A stretch of 64,000 bases of DNA. It comes from Setoptus koraiensis (Eukaryota > Arthropoda). Each line of letters starts with the position of its first letter. Within the stretch, counting starts at the first letter, position 1. Made by a program: the position numbers and the translations under genes. The stretch lies in assembly GCA_048013815.1 (NCBI GenBank), contig CM106585.1, positions 22,816,001 through 22,880,000 on the forward strand. The letters are read 5' to 3'. The notes beneath the pieces are model-generated. The model was not told where the DNA came from, made no database searches, and saw nothing but the letters and a program-made list of their open reading frames with translations. This document shows positions 18,457 through 27,826 of the stretch, piece after piece.

Positions 18457-18900
18457 ACAAGTGATACTGATTCCGTCAGTATCTCGAGCGCTTAATTTTT
18501 TGGATAGACGAGTATCGTTGGAATATGGATGCGAGTTTGTGACACCATGTCAGAGATGAACATCTATGCCTGTCAGATCAGAGTAGTCGGTCAACATATG
18601 TATCACGTTGTGATAGGAATTTGAAGAATTTGTATTTATTATGTCATCTTTTCGGCTACTCTGATTCGACAGGCATAGATCTTCAACTCCGACATGTTAT
18701 CACATACTCGCATCTATATTTGAACGATACTGGATCGCTATGATGCATCCGAATTTTCATGCACTGTTTTATTTTCGAAAATCAGCCATAGTTTCCAAGT
18801 TTGTCAAGATAAAATTGCCAATTTTCGCACACTAGATAGCCATAGTTAGACTATTCGACAGTGCGAATTTGGTGGCTTTCGAATGAATTTTTCAATCTTC
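18457..18900 (+). repeat. ACAAGT-family end unit, about 445 bp
   Basis: It begins ACAAGTGATACTGATTCCGT, continues through AGCGCTTAATT (18487-18497), and matches 20995-21448 almost throughout. Internally it is a foldback: GATGCGAGTTTGTGACA and CATCTATGCCTGTCAGA in the left arm are answered by CGACAGGCATAGATC and ACATACTCGCATC in the right arm. It lies 36 bases beyond the mariner helix-turn-helix ORF. Confidence 0.8.
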
Positions 18901-18904
18901 TTTT

Positions 18905-19452
18905 CTTGCACGCTCAAAGCTGAGATGCTAACTAGATGAATTTAGCACAGTAGAAGGCTAGCTGTATACAATTCGGATTTAGTACACTGGAAGCTAGAGG
19001 TGATGGAACTAGGAGATTGTAGAACAGTAGATACTATTCAGGATAACTACTGCTTCTCAGCACTGTAAATGCTGATGTGGCTGAAACTAAACGAGTGTAG
19101 CACAGTGATGAATTCAGCACAGCAAAAGGCTAGCTGTCTACAATTCTGATTTAGTGCACGGGAAGCTAGATGCTTTGTAGCTAAGAGATTACAGTTGTTC
19201 CCTGTGTTAAAGTATCTAAACGTTAACAATGTTAACTCTATGGGAATTTGACTTTGACGATTTTGACAATTTTCTTTTGTTCTCTGTGTTAAAGTATCTA
19301 AACGTTAACAATGTTAACTCTATGGAGATTTGACAGAGTTCGATGGTCACAATTCGAAGTTCGGTGGTCACATTTCGAACTTCGAAATTAGAAATTGAAA
19401 ATTCGAATTTCCGATACGAGTTCCAGGTGCTTGTACAGAGTTCGATGGTCAC
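18905..19452. repeat. Subterminal arrays 1, 2 and TTCGAA after an end unit
   Basis: In order: array 1 words (GCTAACTAGATGAATTTAGC) to about 19190, array 2 words (GTTAAAGTATCTAAACGTTA) twice to about 19335, and a TTCGAA run to 19452, where MITE copy G begins. The same order occurs in the candidate transposon at 8352-12015. Confidence 0.7.
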
Positions 19453-20146
19453 ATGACGTTCCAGATGACGATTAACACAATGACATAAGTTTCAGCTCTT
19501 GACCACTTCCGGTTCTCTGGTTATAGCGATATCCCAAGAGTTGAGAGACCGGAAGTTGCCAAATTCATGCTTCGCTACACTCAGGAATGAGCCTGCAATT
19601 GTTCTTAGAACTCAGCCTTCGGCCTCGTAATGTGGAGGCCGTCACATCTCCGTCGTCGCTCCCGCGACGACTGCGTGCGACGGGAACCCTTCGGGTAGGG
19701 TTGATGAGCGCTTCGGGTATCGGGCTGCGCCCTCTACCCTCCGCTCACATGGCTGCAATCCACCCACAAATGAAGGGGGGAATAAAAGATCAGGATGAGA
19801 CAAGTAGGAACAACTGAATTACATGCTAATACATGGTGTTGCGCAGTCTGTGCACAGTATGGGCCCGCTCACCGCAACCGCACAGGCCAGGCCACACCTC
19901 TAATTTCAGTTGAACCTTGATATCTAGCAAACCGGAAGTGATACCGGATTGATTTAGATTCCATCGTGCTCCGCTGAAGGTCGTCTATCCGATTCTCAAT
20001 TTTCAGAGCTCTAGCTTTAACTTTATGTAAAACCGGAACCATAAGTTTCCGCACTTCCGGACCTAATCCATGATGTGGGGCCCCTGCGGGGCCTGTGTGT
20101 CAAGTTTCGTGATGATCGGCGCTGGTACCTAATCGCAAGAACACCC
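19453..20146. mobile_element. GGTTGTT-end MITE, copy G (left end lost)
   Basis: From ATGACGTTCCAGATGACGAT it follows copy H (26972-27826) with high identity through the GC-rich hairpin to the right end at AAGAACACCC (20146). The left 155 bases or so are missing. Confidence 0.85.
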
Positions 20147-20299
20147 GAAAGCTAGTCTGCAGAGGCATCATCCCTTTCGGACGCCGCAAATAATTGTGTT
20201 CTACGCCCTGGCACGGACCATTTTAGCTCGATCTCGGGGTCTCTTTTTCACCACTAAAAGTACCCATATCGGGTCACAATCAGTTGTTCTACCCAGAAA

Positions 20300-20408
20300 T
20301 ACCCATGCCACCCCAAAAAAATGCCCCGAAAAACGCTCGCGGTCGTCGGGTATTGAGAAACGCCCACTAAGCGGGACCTCGGTTATCTCGGGAACGAGGA
20401 ATTTCCGC
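20300..20408 (-). mobile_element. GGGTAT-subfamily MITE fragment
   Basis: Read on the minus strand it matches 13390-13470 (GCGGAAATTCCTCGTTCCCG, CGAGGTCCCGC, GGGCGTTT). It is cut by the start of the next MITE at 20409, which points to nesting within one family. Confidence 0.6.
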
Positions 20409-20994
20409 GGTTGTTCCATCGAACAGCGACCACGCCTAATTTGGGTATTTTGGGTATTCTTGGGTAGGGTATTGAGCCCTGATAACCGAACGGGTATTCC
20501 GGAAGTGCGGAAATTCTTCGTTACCGAGATACCCGAGGTACCGCATACTGGGTATTTTAGGGTATTTGAGGGCATATTGACGGTATAATTGGCCGTACCC
20601 TCCCGCACGGACATTGGGTAGGGTACTAACGTCTTCATACCGAGGGTAGATTGTACCTAGAAGCTCCAGGTAGAAAATAAAAGCGGTCAAACTTAAGAGG
20701 CGTGACCAATGCGCACGGCACGAATTGAAACCGCGCACAATCAATGAAGGGATATACCCACAAACTTTTGGGATTTTACCACCGGAAAAGAGTACCACCC
20801 CAGGCGAAGCCTGACGTCGTAGCCTCGGCCAGGAATCCTACTAATAAAGGTTCAGGGCCAGGGTTCAATGCAGTACAATAACCCTTCCGTCTGCAATGCA
20901 TCTTGGGCCCGGGCCGGAGGAGGGGTTCGGCCTCCAGTCGTCCACGCCTACGGCCTGCGGCCTCCAGCGGGACGACTGACGGCCACCAAACTAA
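20409..20994 (+). mobile_element. GGTTGTTC-end MITE, GGGTAT subfamily (copy K, truncated)
   Basis: It starts GGTTGTTCCATCGAACAGCG. It carries GGGTATTTTGGGTATTC, GGAAATTCTTCGTTACCGAG and the GC-rich block at 20881-20994. At CCACCAAACTAA it stops abruptly and ACAAGT begins at 20995. The related copy D continues past this point (CCACCTAACTAAAAATG), so the ACAAGT sequence looks inserted into copy K. Confidence 0.75.
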
Positions 20995-21448
20995 ACAAGT
21001 GATACTGATTCCGTCAGTATCTCGAGCGCTTAATTTTTTGGATAGACGAGTATCGTTGGAATATGGATGCGAGTTTGTGACACCATGTCAGAGATGGACA
21101 TCTATGCCTGTCAGACCAGAGTAGTCGGTCAACACGTTCAAATTCCTATCACGTTGTGATAGGAATTTGAAGAACTTGTATTTATTATGTCATCTTTACG
21201 GCTACTCTGATTCGACAGGCATAGATGTTCAACTCCGACATGTTATCACATACTCGCATCTATATTTGAACGATACTTGATCGCTATGATGCATCCGAAT
21301 TTTCATGCACTGTTTTATTTTCGAAAATCAGCCATAGTTTCCAAGTTTGTCAAGATAAAATTGCCAATTTTCGCACACTAGATAGCCATAGATAGACTGT
21401 TCGACAGTGCGAATTTAGTGGCTTTCGAATGAATTTTTCAATCTTTTT
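20995..21448 (+). repeat. ACAAGT-family end unit, second full copy
   Basis: It is nearly identical to 18457-18900. AGCGCTTAATT lies at 21025-21035. The centre of the foldback is better kept than at 18457: TTCAAATTCCTATCAC (21137-21152) and GTGATAGGAATTTGAA (21156-21171) are perfect 16-bp arms around GTT. Confidence 0.85.
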
Positions 21449-21479
21449 TTTTCTTGGAAACTTAAACAAAGAAATTGAG

Positions 21480-21772
21480 AGACTCAAATCTCCATAGGGT
21501 TAACATGTGTAATGTTTAGATACTTTAACATGGTAATCGAGAGACTCAAATCTCCATAGGGTTAACATGTGTAATGTTTAGATACTTTAACATCAATCAA
21601 CCAGTAATCAAATTGCTAAATTCATCTAGTTAGCATCTCAGCATTGAGCGTGCTAATCGCGTCTAGTAAGTGAACGCGCATAGCATTCTATGTGCTAAAT
21701 TCAACTAATCAACATTTTAAGCGTTGAGTGTTCTAAATTTATCTAGTTTGTTAGCGCTTAATTTTAATTAAG
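21480..21772. repeat. Inverted array 2 and array 1, ending in AGCGCTTAATTTTAATTAAG
   Basis: Two array 2 units in reverse (TCCATAGGGTTAACATGTGT, then GTTTAGATACTTTAACA) are followed by reversed array 1 (CTAAATTCATCTAGTTAGCA) and the motif at 21753-21772. The orientation is opposite to 4710-5330. Confidence 0.75.
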
Positions 21773-22020
21773 TTGCTATTGGTTTGGTGTTTATTGCTAA
21801 TCTATTCACGTGACAATGTAATCCTATGGAGGTTTGACTTGGACAAATTTGTGAGAATCCTCAAATTCTGCCTAACATAACACCTGTATTCCTATGGAGA
21901 TTCGACTTAATCTATTATCGCTTCACTCGAAAATATTTCGTATGCAATCCTATGGAGATTTGACCTAGTCGAATTTGTGAGGAGTTCGGTGGTGACAAAC
22001 CGAACTTCAAAATTGAAAAT
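21773..22020. other. Array 2 remnants, no gene
   Basis: CCTATGGAGATTTGAC-type words recur at about 21825, 21890 and 21950, then a short TTCGGTGGTGACAA..GAACTTC run. These are degraded subterminal repeats. Confidence 0.5.
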
Positions 22021-22028
22021 TCATCATG

Positions 22029-23104
22029 GGTTGTTGTAGCGAATAGTGCCACACTCAAATTCTGATGAAACTTCCGGTATAGGTTCATCTTGACCTCAAT
22101 AGAACGAAAAAAGTGGTTCGGAAGTGCGGAAACTTCCTGTACTGGTTTTACGTCAAGTTAGTGCTAGAGGTCTGAAAATCACTATACTAGCGTTCCAAGA
22201 GACGCTGAACAAGATGACATAATTAACAGCTCGGTGCGACTTCTGGTTCTCGAGATATCGACATATTTATTGGTAAGGAAGACCGGAAGTTGACGAATTT
22301 CAGCTTCGCTGCACTCGGGGATGAACCTGTGATGGGTCAATTCTGCTTTTAATTAGTCCCTCCAAGAATTTCAAATATCCCAGGGCGAGAGCGTTAACGG
22401 GTGGTTGGCCCAGGTCTTCGCCTGGAACTAAGGGCGAACCTTGGCGGAACGCGCCCAGTGCGGCGCGTGCATCGATTGATGTTTGCCTGGGCATAGCGAC
22501 TGATAGAAATAGACTGATTCATTTCAAATGAATGAGTCTATTTCTGAGAACTCGGCCTGCGGCCTCGTAATTTGGAGGCCGTCACATCTCCGTCGTCGCT
22601 CCCGCGACGACTGCGTGCGACGGGAACCCTTCGGGTGGGGTTGATGAGCGCTTCGGGTATCGGGCTTCGCCCTCTACCCTCCGCTCACACGACTGCAGAC
22701 CATAGACGAGAGTAGGAGACAAGAAGAGAAGTTTGAAGCTTTGGAACATGATTCAAGCACAGAACTAGAGCTGTGCCATCTTGTGTGCCGACATGTCTGA
22801 TTCTCTCGGCACAAGTATTTCTTCGTGCGCGCGGATTTTTGGTCCCGGGCGGGATACCCGCGCGGTTTTTCCTGAATATCTCCGGAACGGAAGCCGCACA
22901 CACGTAAAACGAACTCCATTGTACTCAGAATATTTATATCCTGCAGCATATCAAGTTTCATGGCTCTAGCTTGAATTTTGTGTAAAACCGGAACCGGAAG
23001 TTTCCGCACTTTCGGACTAGCGAATCCGTTGTTTGGAAGCCCTGAGGGCCCCATGTGTGAAGTTTGGTGGAAATCTGAGTGTGGCACTATTTGCTACAAC
23101 ACCC
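22029..23104. mobile_element. GGTTGTT-end MITE, copy I, with perfect 8-bp duplication
   Basis: The ends GGTTGTTGTAGCGAATAGTG and (minus strand) GGGTGTTGTAGCAAATAGTG form the inverted repeat. TCATCATG at 22021-22028 is repeated exactly at 23105-23112, which defines the element's limits and its 8-bp duplication. The GC-rich hairpin core is present. A foreign insert of about 205 bp sits at 22337-22541. No transposase is encoded. Confidence 0.9.
22337..22541. mobile_element. About 205-bp insert inside MITE copy I
   Basis: Comparison with copies A and H shows extra sequence between GGGTC and TGAGAACTCGG. It includes a GC-rich stretch (GGGCGAGAGCGTTAACGGGT) and ends in a long hairpin: GAAATAGACTGATTCATTT then AAATGAATGAGTCTATTTC around one C (22503-22541). 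The last bases may be its terminus. The family is unknown. Confidence 0.6.
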
Positions 23105-23112
23105 TCATCATG

Positions 23113-23294
23113 GTTGTCGTAGTCTGATATACCAATATACCAAGTTTCAAGGCTGTAACTCAAAGATGAAGCTAAAACCGGAACCGGAAGTTTCTACACT
23201 TCCGGTTTAAAATATTTCTCGTCAGGAGCCTCCAAGACACTCACACCATGAGTTTCGTCGCGAACTGAGCTACGCCCAGTTCGCAAGAACACCC
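23113..23294. mobile_element. GGTTGTT-end MITE, right-end remnant (copy J)
   Basis: GTCTGATATACCAATATACC, ACCGGAACCGGAAGTTTC and the terminus CGCAAGAACACCC (23294) match the right third of copy D at 14060-14239. It directly adjoins the target duplication of copy I, so copy I probably inserted into it. Confidence 0.75.
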
Positions 23295-23296
23295 GA

Positions 23297-23601
23297 AATA
23301 TTTACCACCTGTAGTTTGGTCGGCAGCGAAGATCCATGGTGAGATCTTAGCCAACACGGCGAATCAAAAAACAATCATTGAATATGCCAAGTTGGGGAAG
23401 ATGGCCGCTGCAGAGCTAAGCGAGCTCACGGGCTATACGGAGATTGCGGAAATCAAGCCAGATGACACTCAACTAATATACATTAAAAGAGGTGAAGATG
23501 AAAACAGCCTTGTTCTCCGTTTTTCGGTCGGCCAAGACACTGATCCTGGACCGAACTGGATAGTTCTCGCTGGATTCCGTCTTTTGGTTGTGTTGATGTA
23601 A
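23297..23601 (+). pseudogene. Unidentified coding fragment between a MITE and an LTR
   Basis: About 100 codons are open on the plus strand, starting just after MITE remnant J (PPVVWSAAKIHGEILANTAN). They continue through MAAAELSELTGYTEIAE and IYIKRGEDENSLVLRFS to a stop inside the LTR that begins at 23597. Composition is coding-like and the sequence is not part of any repeat here. It has no start codon of its own and no recognised domain. It is best read as an exon or ORF scrap cut on both sides by mobile elements. Confidence 0.35.
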
Positions 23602-23649
23602 TTTTCAAGCTGTTTATTCAATGAACTCCAGATACAAACTGACTCGCTC

Positions 23650-23686
<37 letters not shown>

Positions 23687-23747
23687 CGACGGCGCGAGCA
23701 AACTGAACTCACGAGCTCAGTTTGGGTAAGTATATTTCTCGGGGTCA
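23597..23747 (-). repeat. LTR (3' LTR of the minus-strand element)
   Basis: Plus-strand limits are TGTAATTTTCAAGCTG and GGGTCA, so in element orientation it runs TGACCC to TTACA. It carries a TA/GA microsatellite. It matches 26808-26963 apart from that microsatellite. Confidence 0.85.
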
Positions 23748-24209
23748 TAGTCCTTCCCCCCCAACCAAACAACATTGTCCCGGGATAGGCAAGTCTGGCA
23801 GTATGGGTGGGTGGCTCCCGACAGGCAGGCCTCCTTGGGCATTCACCATTGCCCCTTGCACTGGTTGCATCGCCACCAGGCAATGGTGACTGGCGATGGA
23901 AAGTCGCCTATGTTGACGGGCAGCTCCACCCGGTTGTTGCATTTGCCACAACGGCGAACTCCGCTGGCGCTGGGCCGGCCTCTTCCAGGCTTGCAGCCTT
24001 CTGGGCACATAGGCCTTCCTTGAGGCATGTCCGTGTGTGTGTGTGTGTTAGTGGTGGTAGTAATAATAGTGGTAATGGTAGCGGTGGTGGTGCTGGCTGC
24101 TCGAATGAACTGAAGAGTACCAATGTTCAACGGCTTTCACAGCTGTATGCTCACTCTTAAGCGCATGCGCAGTCACTACTGGCGCGCCCTTTGAATGACT
24201 GTGTGTGTA

Positions 24210-24761
24210 GTGATCGGGGGAGCCTCCCCCTCCCCGACGGGGAGCGGGAGCGAGGTCAGCCAGCTCCCCCTCCCGCCCGGGAGGAGGGAGGCTCCCTCCT
24301 CCCCTTAGCTCCCCATGCTCCCCCTGCTCCCCCTAGCTCCCCTTCTGCTCCCCTAGCTCCCCCTAGCTCCCACTAGCTATCCCTTGCTCCCCCTAGCTCC
24401 CCCTAGCTCCCGCTAGCTATCCCTAGCACTACTGTATTAGTTCAAGAAAGGAACGCAAGGGGCGCTTTGAAAATGCCCCTTGCGTCTCTCTCTTGAACTA
24501 CGTTCCGATCGGGCTCCGATCCGCACGGGGAGCTAGCGGGAGCAAGGGGGAGCTAGCGGGAGCTAGGGGGAGCTAGGGGGAGCAAGGGGTAGCTAGCGAG
24601 AGCTAGGGGGAGCTAGGGGGAGCAAAAGGGGAGCTAGGGGGAGCATGGGGAGCTAGGGGGAGGAGGGAGCCTCCCTCCTCCCGGGCGGGAGGGGGAGCTG
24701 GCTCCCGGGCGGGAGCGGGGAGCAAAACGGGGAGCAAAATTTCAGTTGCTCCCCCGATCAC
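24210..24761. mobile_element. G-rich MITE flanked by TA, inside the LTR element
   Basis: The terminal inverted repeats are GTGATCGGGGGAGC (24210) and GCTCCCCCGATCAC (to 24761). TA at 24208-24209 and 24762-24763 suggests a Tc1/mariner-type insertion. The interior is almost entirely tandem GGGGGAGCTAG-type words: the complement (CCCCCTAGCTC) on the left side, G-rich on the right side, and a unique centre (about 24425-24530). It could fold into one long hairpin or G-quadruplexes. Confidence 0.8.
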
Positions 24762-24810
24762 TATTTGTGTGCGTTTCGTTGCTTCGCGCGGAGTCAGTGC
24801 TACTGCAAAC

Positions 24811-25440
24811 TTATTTGCGCGCGACGCTTGAAACTTGGTAACTCTCATTTGACTTCTTCAGGAGGCTGGCGTGAATGTTGGTTGTAGGGCGATTCATCTG
24901 ATAATCGAATCTATCGATCTCATAGATGGTATCTGATACTCGGGCCAGTACCTTGAACGGTCCTTCGAACCGTGGTGCCAACTTGTGGTGGCTATGGGTC
25001 CACGCCGACTTGACATACACCTCGTCTCCAACTTCCCAGTTCGGTGCCTTCGCGGTCTCACGTTGTCTGTTGGCTTGCTGAACCCTCCTGTTACGGAAGT
25101 TGTCCATAGCTTGCTGAAGAGCGATGTGCACTGGTGGGTAGTTGAGATTGTTGTTTAGATATCTCGAGCTCATCCGTCCCGTGAGGAGGTAGCTTGGCGG
25201 ATACCCCGTTGTTGAGTGTGGGCTATTGTTGTATTGCTCAGTGACTTCGACCAGGAGCCTTATCCAGGACTTCCTGGGGTTCTCGTGCCGCGCGCACTTT
25301 AGCCGATTGATTATAGTCCTATTGGTTCGTTCACATAGTCCGTTGGCCTGAGGATGGTATGGGGTTGTGACCCGATGCTTGACTTGTTGTCCTTGTAGGA
25401 ATCTCGATAGTCGCTTACCGAAGTACGCGGGCTGATACAA
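24811..25440 (-). pseudogene. Integrase-like region of the LTR element
   Basis: Part of the fossil element at 23597-26963. TPYHPQANGLCERTNRTI is the typical end of a Ty3/gypsy integrase core. The chromo-like C-terminal region follows (WEVGDEVYVKSAW, FEGPFKVLARVSDTIYEI). The piece is incomplete. Confidence 0.85.
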
Positions 25441-25449
25441 GTGATCTCA

Positions 25450-26730
25450 GATCCAAGGTCGTACAGTACAGTGACTTCTTTGCCCTCTACTGTTGCTCGT
25501 AAGTGGATGAGTCTAGGTCGCTGTTGGCGTTTCCCTGGTCTTGCTCGGAAGACTCCCCAATGTTGACTCTTGCAGGAGTCTTGTTGGGGCATTCGCTGTG
25601 CCAGTGCATCATGTTAGGCTTGCCCTGTCTAGCGCAGATCTGGCAGGCTACATTCGGCGGTCTCCGTGCCGGCTTGCCAGCCTCGGTACGAATAGGCTCG
25701 GCTCTTGCGCCAGAGTTTGAAGCCCGAGCTGGGTTCCCAGACCTGTTGTAGGTGCCAGTCCTTTCCTGCTTGAAGCTGCTTTCAAGCTTGCGTGCTATAG
25801 CTATCCACTGGCTAGTAGTGGCTATGTTGCCAGAGGGTCGCCATAGCGGTCTTGTATCTCGCAGGTAGTCCTCTTGTTAAGCCAGAGATCCGGTTTCTGG
25901 TGCCTATTCCTGCGAGGTTTCCCAGATGTACTTTCCCCTGAAAGTAGGTCGAAACGTCGCTGTTAGCTTCTAACTTGAAGTCGATCCACTTCTCGCATGG
26001 GTCTTCTGCTGATTCGTCGAATCTGCTTAAGAAAGCCTCTCGAAATGAATGCCATTCGATATCGGAGAGCTCCATTGTGTCTAGGTGCGTGCTTGAGTAC
26101 CACCGGAGAGCGATACCGCCGAGGTGGAGGACTAATCCCTTAACCATTTCAAGCTCTGACCAGTCGAGCCACTCTGCGTGAGCCTCGTACGACTTGATCC
26201 AAGCTCGAGCCGTAAGATTGCCCTTCGGGCCGTCGTAGACTGGTCCCTTCTTGAAGATCGGTCTTCGTTCTGTGTGACTGTTGTAGGTGGGAGATGGGAG
26301 ATGGTGATCTTCATCTTTCACAAGCTTACCGGTAAGCCATTGGGCGCGTTGAATGACCGGATGATGATCTTGAGGTCGAGAAACCAGTGGACTGGTTGAC
26401 CATCGGACCAGCCGATTGTCCAGGAGTTGAGACAGTTGTTTGGGTCGCAGGCGTACCAGTCGGTTGGGTCGCGGGCTGGCCCGTTGGTTGAGCCGCAGGC
26501 TGACTAGTTGGTGTTGCGCTAGTGGATTGGCCGGAAGTGTGGGATCCAGATTCTGGAACCTCAGTTGAGTCCGGAATCGATTGACTTGGTGCCGTTTGGC
26601 CCGGCGCTGGAGCAGTAGGTGTACTCTCTGTGTCACCCATACGCGAACCTGATCGTCCTGATGTTGATCTTCTTCTTCTTGATTGCGACCCTCTTCTGCT
26701 CGTGGATCTTGACGTTCTTGCTGTTGGCAT
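25450..26730 (-). pseudogene. Gag and protease-like region of the LTR element
   Basis: Part of the fossil element at 23597-26963. A Ser/Arg- and Gln/Pro-rich head (RRGSQSRRRRSTSGRSGSR) precedes a retrotransposon gag core (WIKSYEAHAEWLDWSE, WHSFREAFLSRF). A CCHC-like knuckle (CQICARQGKPNMMHWHSEC) and a protease-like start (VLYDLGSEITCIS) follow. It is broken in several places. Confidence 0.75.
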
Positions 26731-26807
26731 TCTAGTTCAGAACTTGTGGTAAAGACTTGAGAGCGATTGGGATCTTCTCAAGTAGGTTTGTATCCTACTG
26801 GTTGAGA

Positions 26808-26963
26808 TGTAATTTTCAAGCTGTTTATTCAATGAACTCCAGATACAAACTGACTCGCTAGCACAAGCTAGCGAGTATAGAGAGAGAGAGAGAGAGAGAG
26901 AGCGACAGCGCGAGCAAACTGAGCTCACGAGCTCTGTTTGGGTAAGTATATTTCTCAGGGTCA
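26808..26963 (-). repeat. LTR (5' LTR of the minus-strand element)
   Basis: It matches the left LTR, with TGTAATTTTCAAGCTG at 26808 and GGGTCA at 26958-26963. GCTAGCACAAGCTAGC replaces the TA run of the other copy. Confidence 0.85.
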
Positions 26964-26971
26964 TACATGTA

Positions 26972-27826
26972 GGTTGTTCTAGCGATTAGGTCCCAGCGCC
27001 GATTATGATGAAACTTCCGGTACAGGTTCATCTTGACCCAAAACCATCAGGAAAAGTGGTCCGGAAGTGCGGAAACTTCCGGTTCCGGTTTTACCTTAAG
27101 TTGCTTCTAGAGAGTTGAAACTCATCAGAATGACGTTCCAGATGACGATCAACACAATGACATAAGTTTTAGCTCTTTACCACTTCCGGTTCTCTGGTTA
27201 TAGCGATATCCCAAGAGTTGAGAGACCGGAAGTTGCCAAATTCATGCTTCGCTACACTCAGGGATGAGCCTGCAATTGTTCTTAGAACTCGGCCTTCGGC
27301 CTCGTATTCTGGAGGCCGTCACATCTCCGTCGTCGCTCCCGCGACGACTGCGTGCGACGGGAACCCTTCGGGTAGGGTTGATGAGCGCTTCGGGTATCGG
27401 GCTGCGCCCTCTACCCTCCGCTCACATGACTGCAATCCACCCACAAATGAAGGGGCGAATAAAAAATAAGGATGAGACAAGTAGGAACAACTGAATTACA
27501 TGCTAATACATGGTGTTGCGCAGTCTGTGCACAGTATGGGCCCGCTTGCCGCAACCGCACAGGCCCGGCCGCACCTCTAATTTCAGTTGAACCTTGATAT
27601 CTAGCAAACCGGAAGTGATACCGGATTGATTTAGATTCCATCGTGCTCCGCTGAAGGTCATCTACCTGATTCTCAATGTTCAGAGCTCTAGCTTAAACTT
27701 CATGTAAAACCGGAACCAGAAGTTTCCGCACTTCCGGACCACCTAATCCATGATGTGGGGCCCCTGCGGGGCCCGTGTGTCAAGTTTCGTGATGATCGGC
27801 GCTGGGACCTAATCGCAAGAACACCC
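26972..27826. mobile_element. GGTTGTT-end MITE, copy H (full length)
   Basis: The left end GGTTGTTCTAGCGATTAGGT and the right end, read on the minus strand as GGGTGTTCTTGCGATTAGGT, form inverted repeats of about 32 bp (both continue CCCAGCGCCGAT). The core hairpin CGTCGTCGCTC..CGCGACGACTGCG is intact. The 8-bp flanks TACATGTA and AAAATTGT do not match. It starts eight bases after the LTR and is the last element of the nest before host sequence. Confidence 0.85.

Larger units (their letters stand above)
23597..26963 (-). mobile_element. Broken Ty3/gypsy-type LTR retrotransposon
   Basis: This is a fossil LTR element on the minus strand. Two direct LTRs of about 150 bp bound it (23597-23747 and 26808-26963). 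Recognisable parts, in element order, are a gag-like region with a CCHC knuckle, a protease-like start and an integrase-like region. It is clearly broken and incomplete; reverse transcriptase and RNase H are not recognised. A purine-rich tract next to the left LTR supports the orientation. A G-rich MITE is inserted at 24210-24761. No target duplication was found. The LTRs are similar but differ in microsatellite length, so it is not very recent. Confidence 0.85.

Noticed and set aside
20995-21772. Helitron interpretation of the hairpin termini
   Set aside because: The hairpin near the end is reminiscent, but there is no CTRR terminus and no Rep/helicase ORF, and the termini occur as inverted pairs.
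1-27826. Polinton or other capsid-bearing element
   Set aside because: No polymerase B, packaging ATPase, maturation protease or capsid-like ORF was seen, although some termini and AT-rich palindromes looked suggestive.
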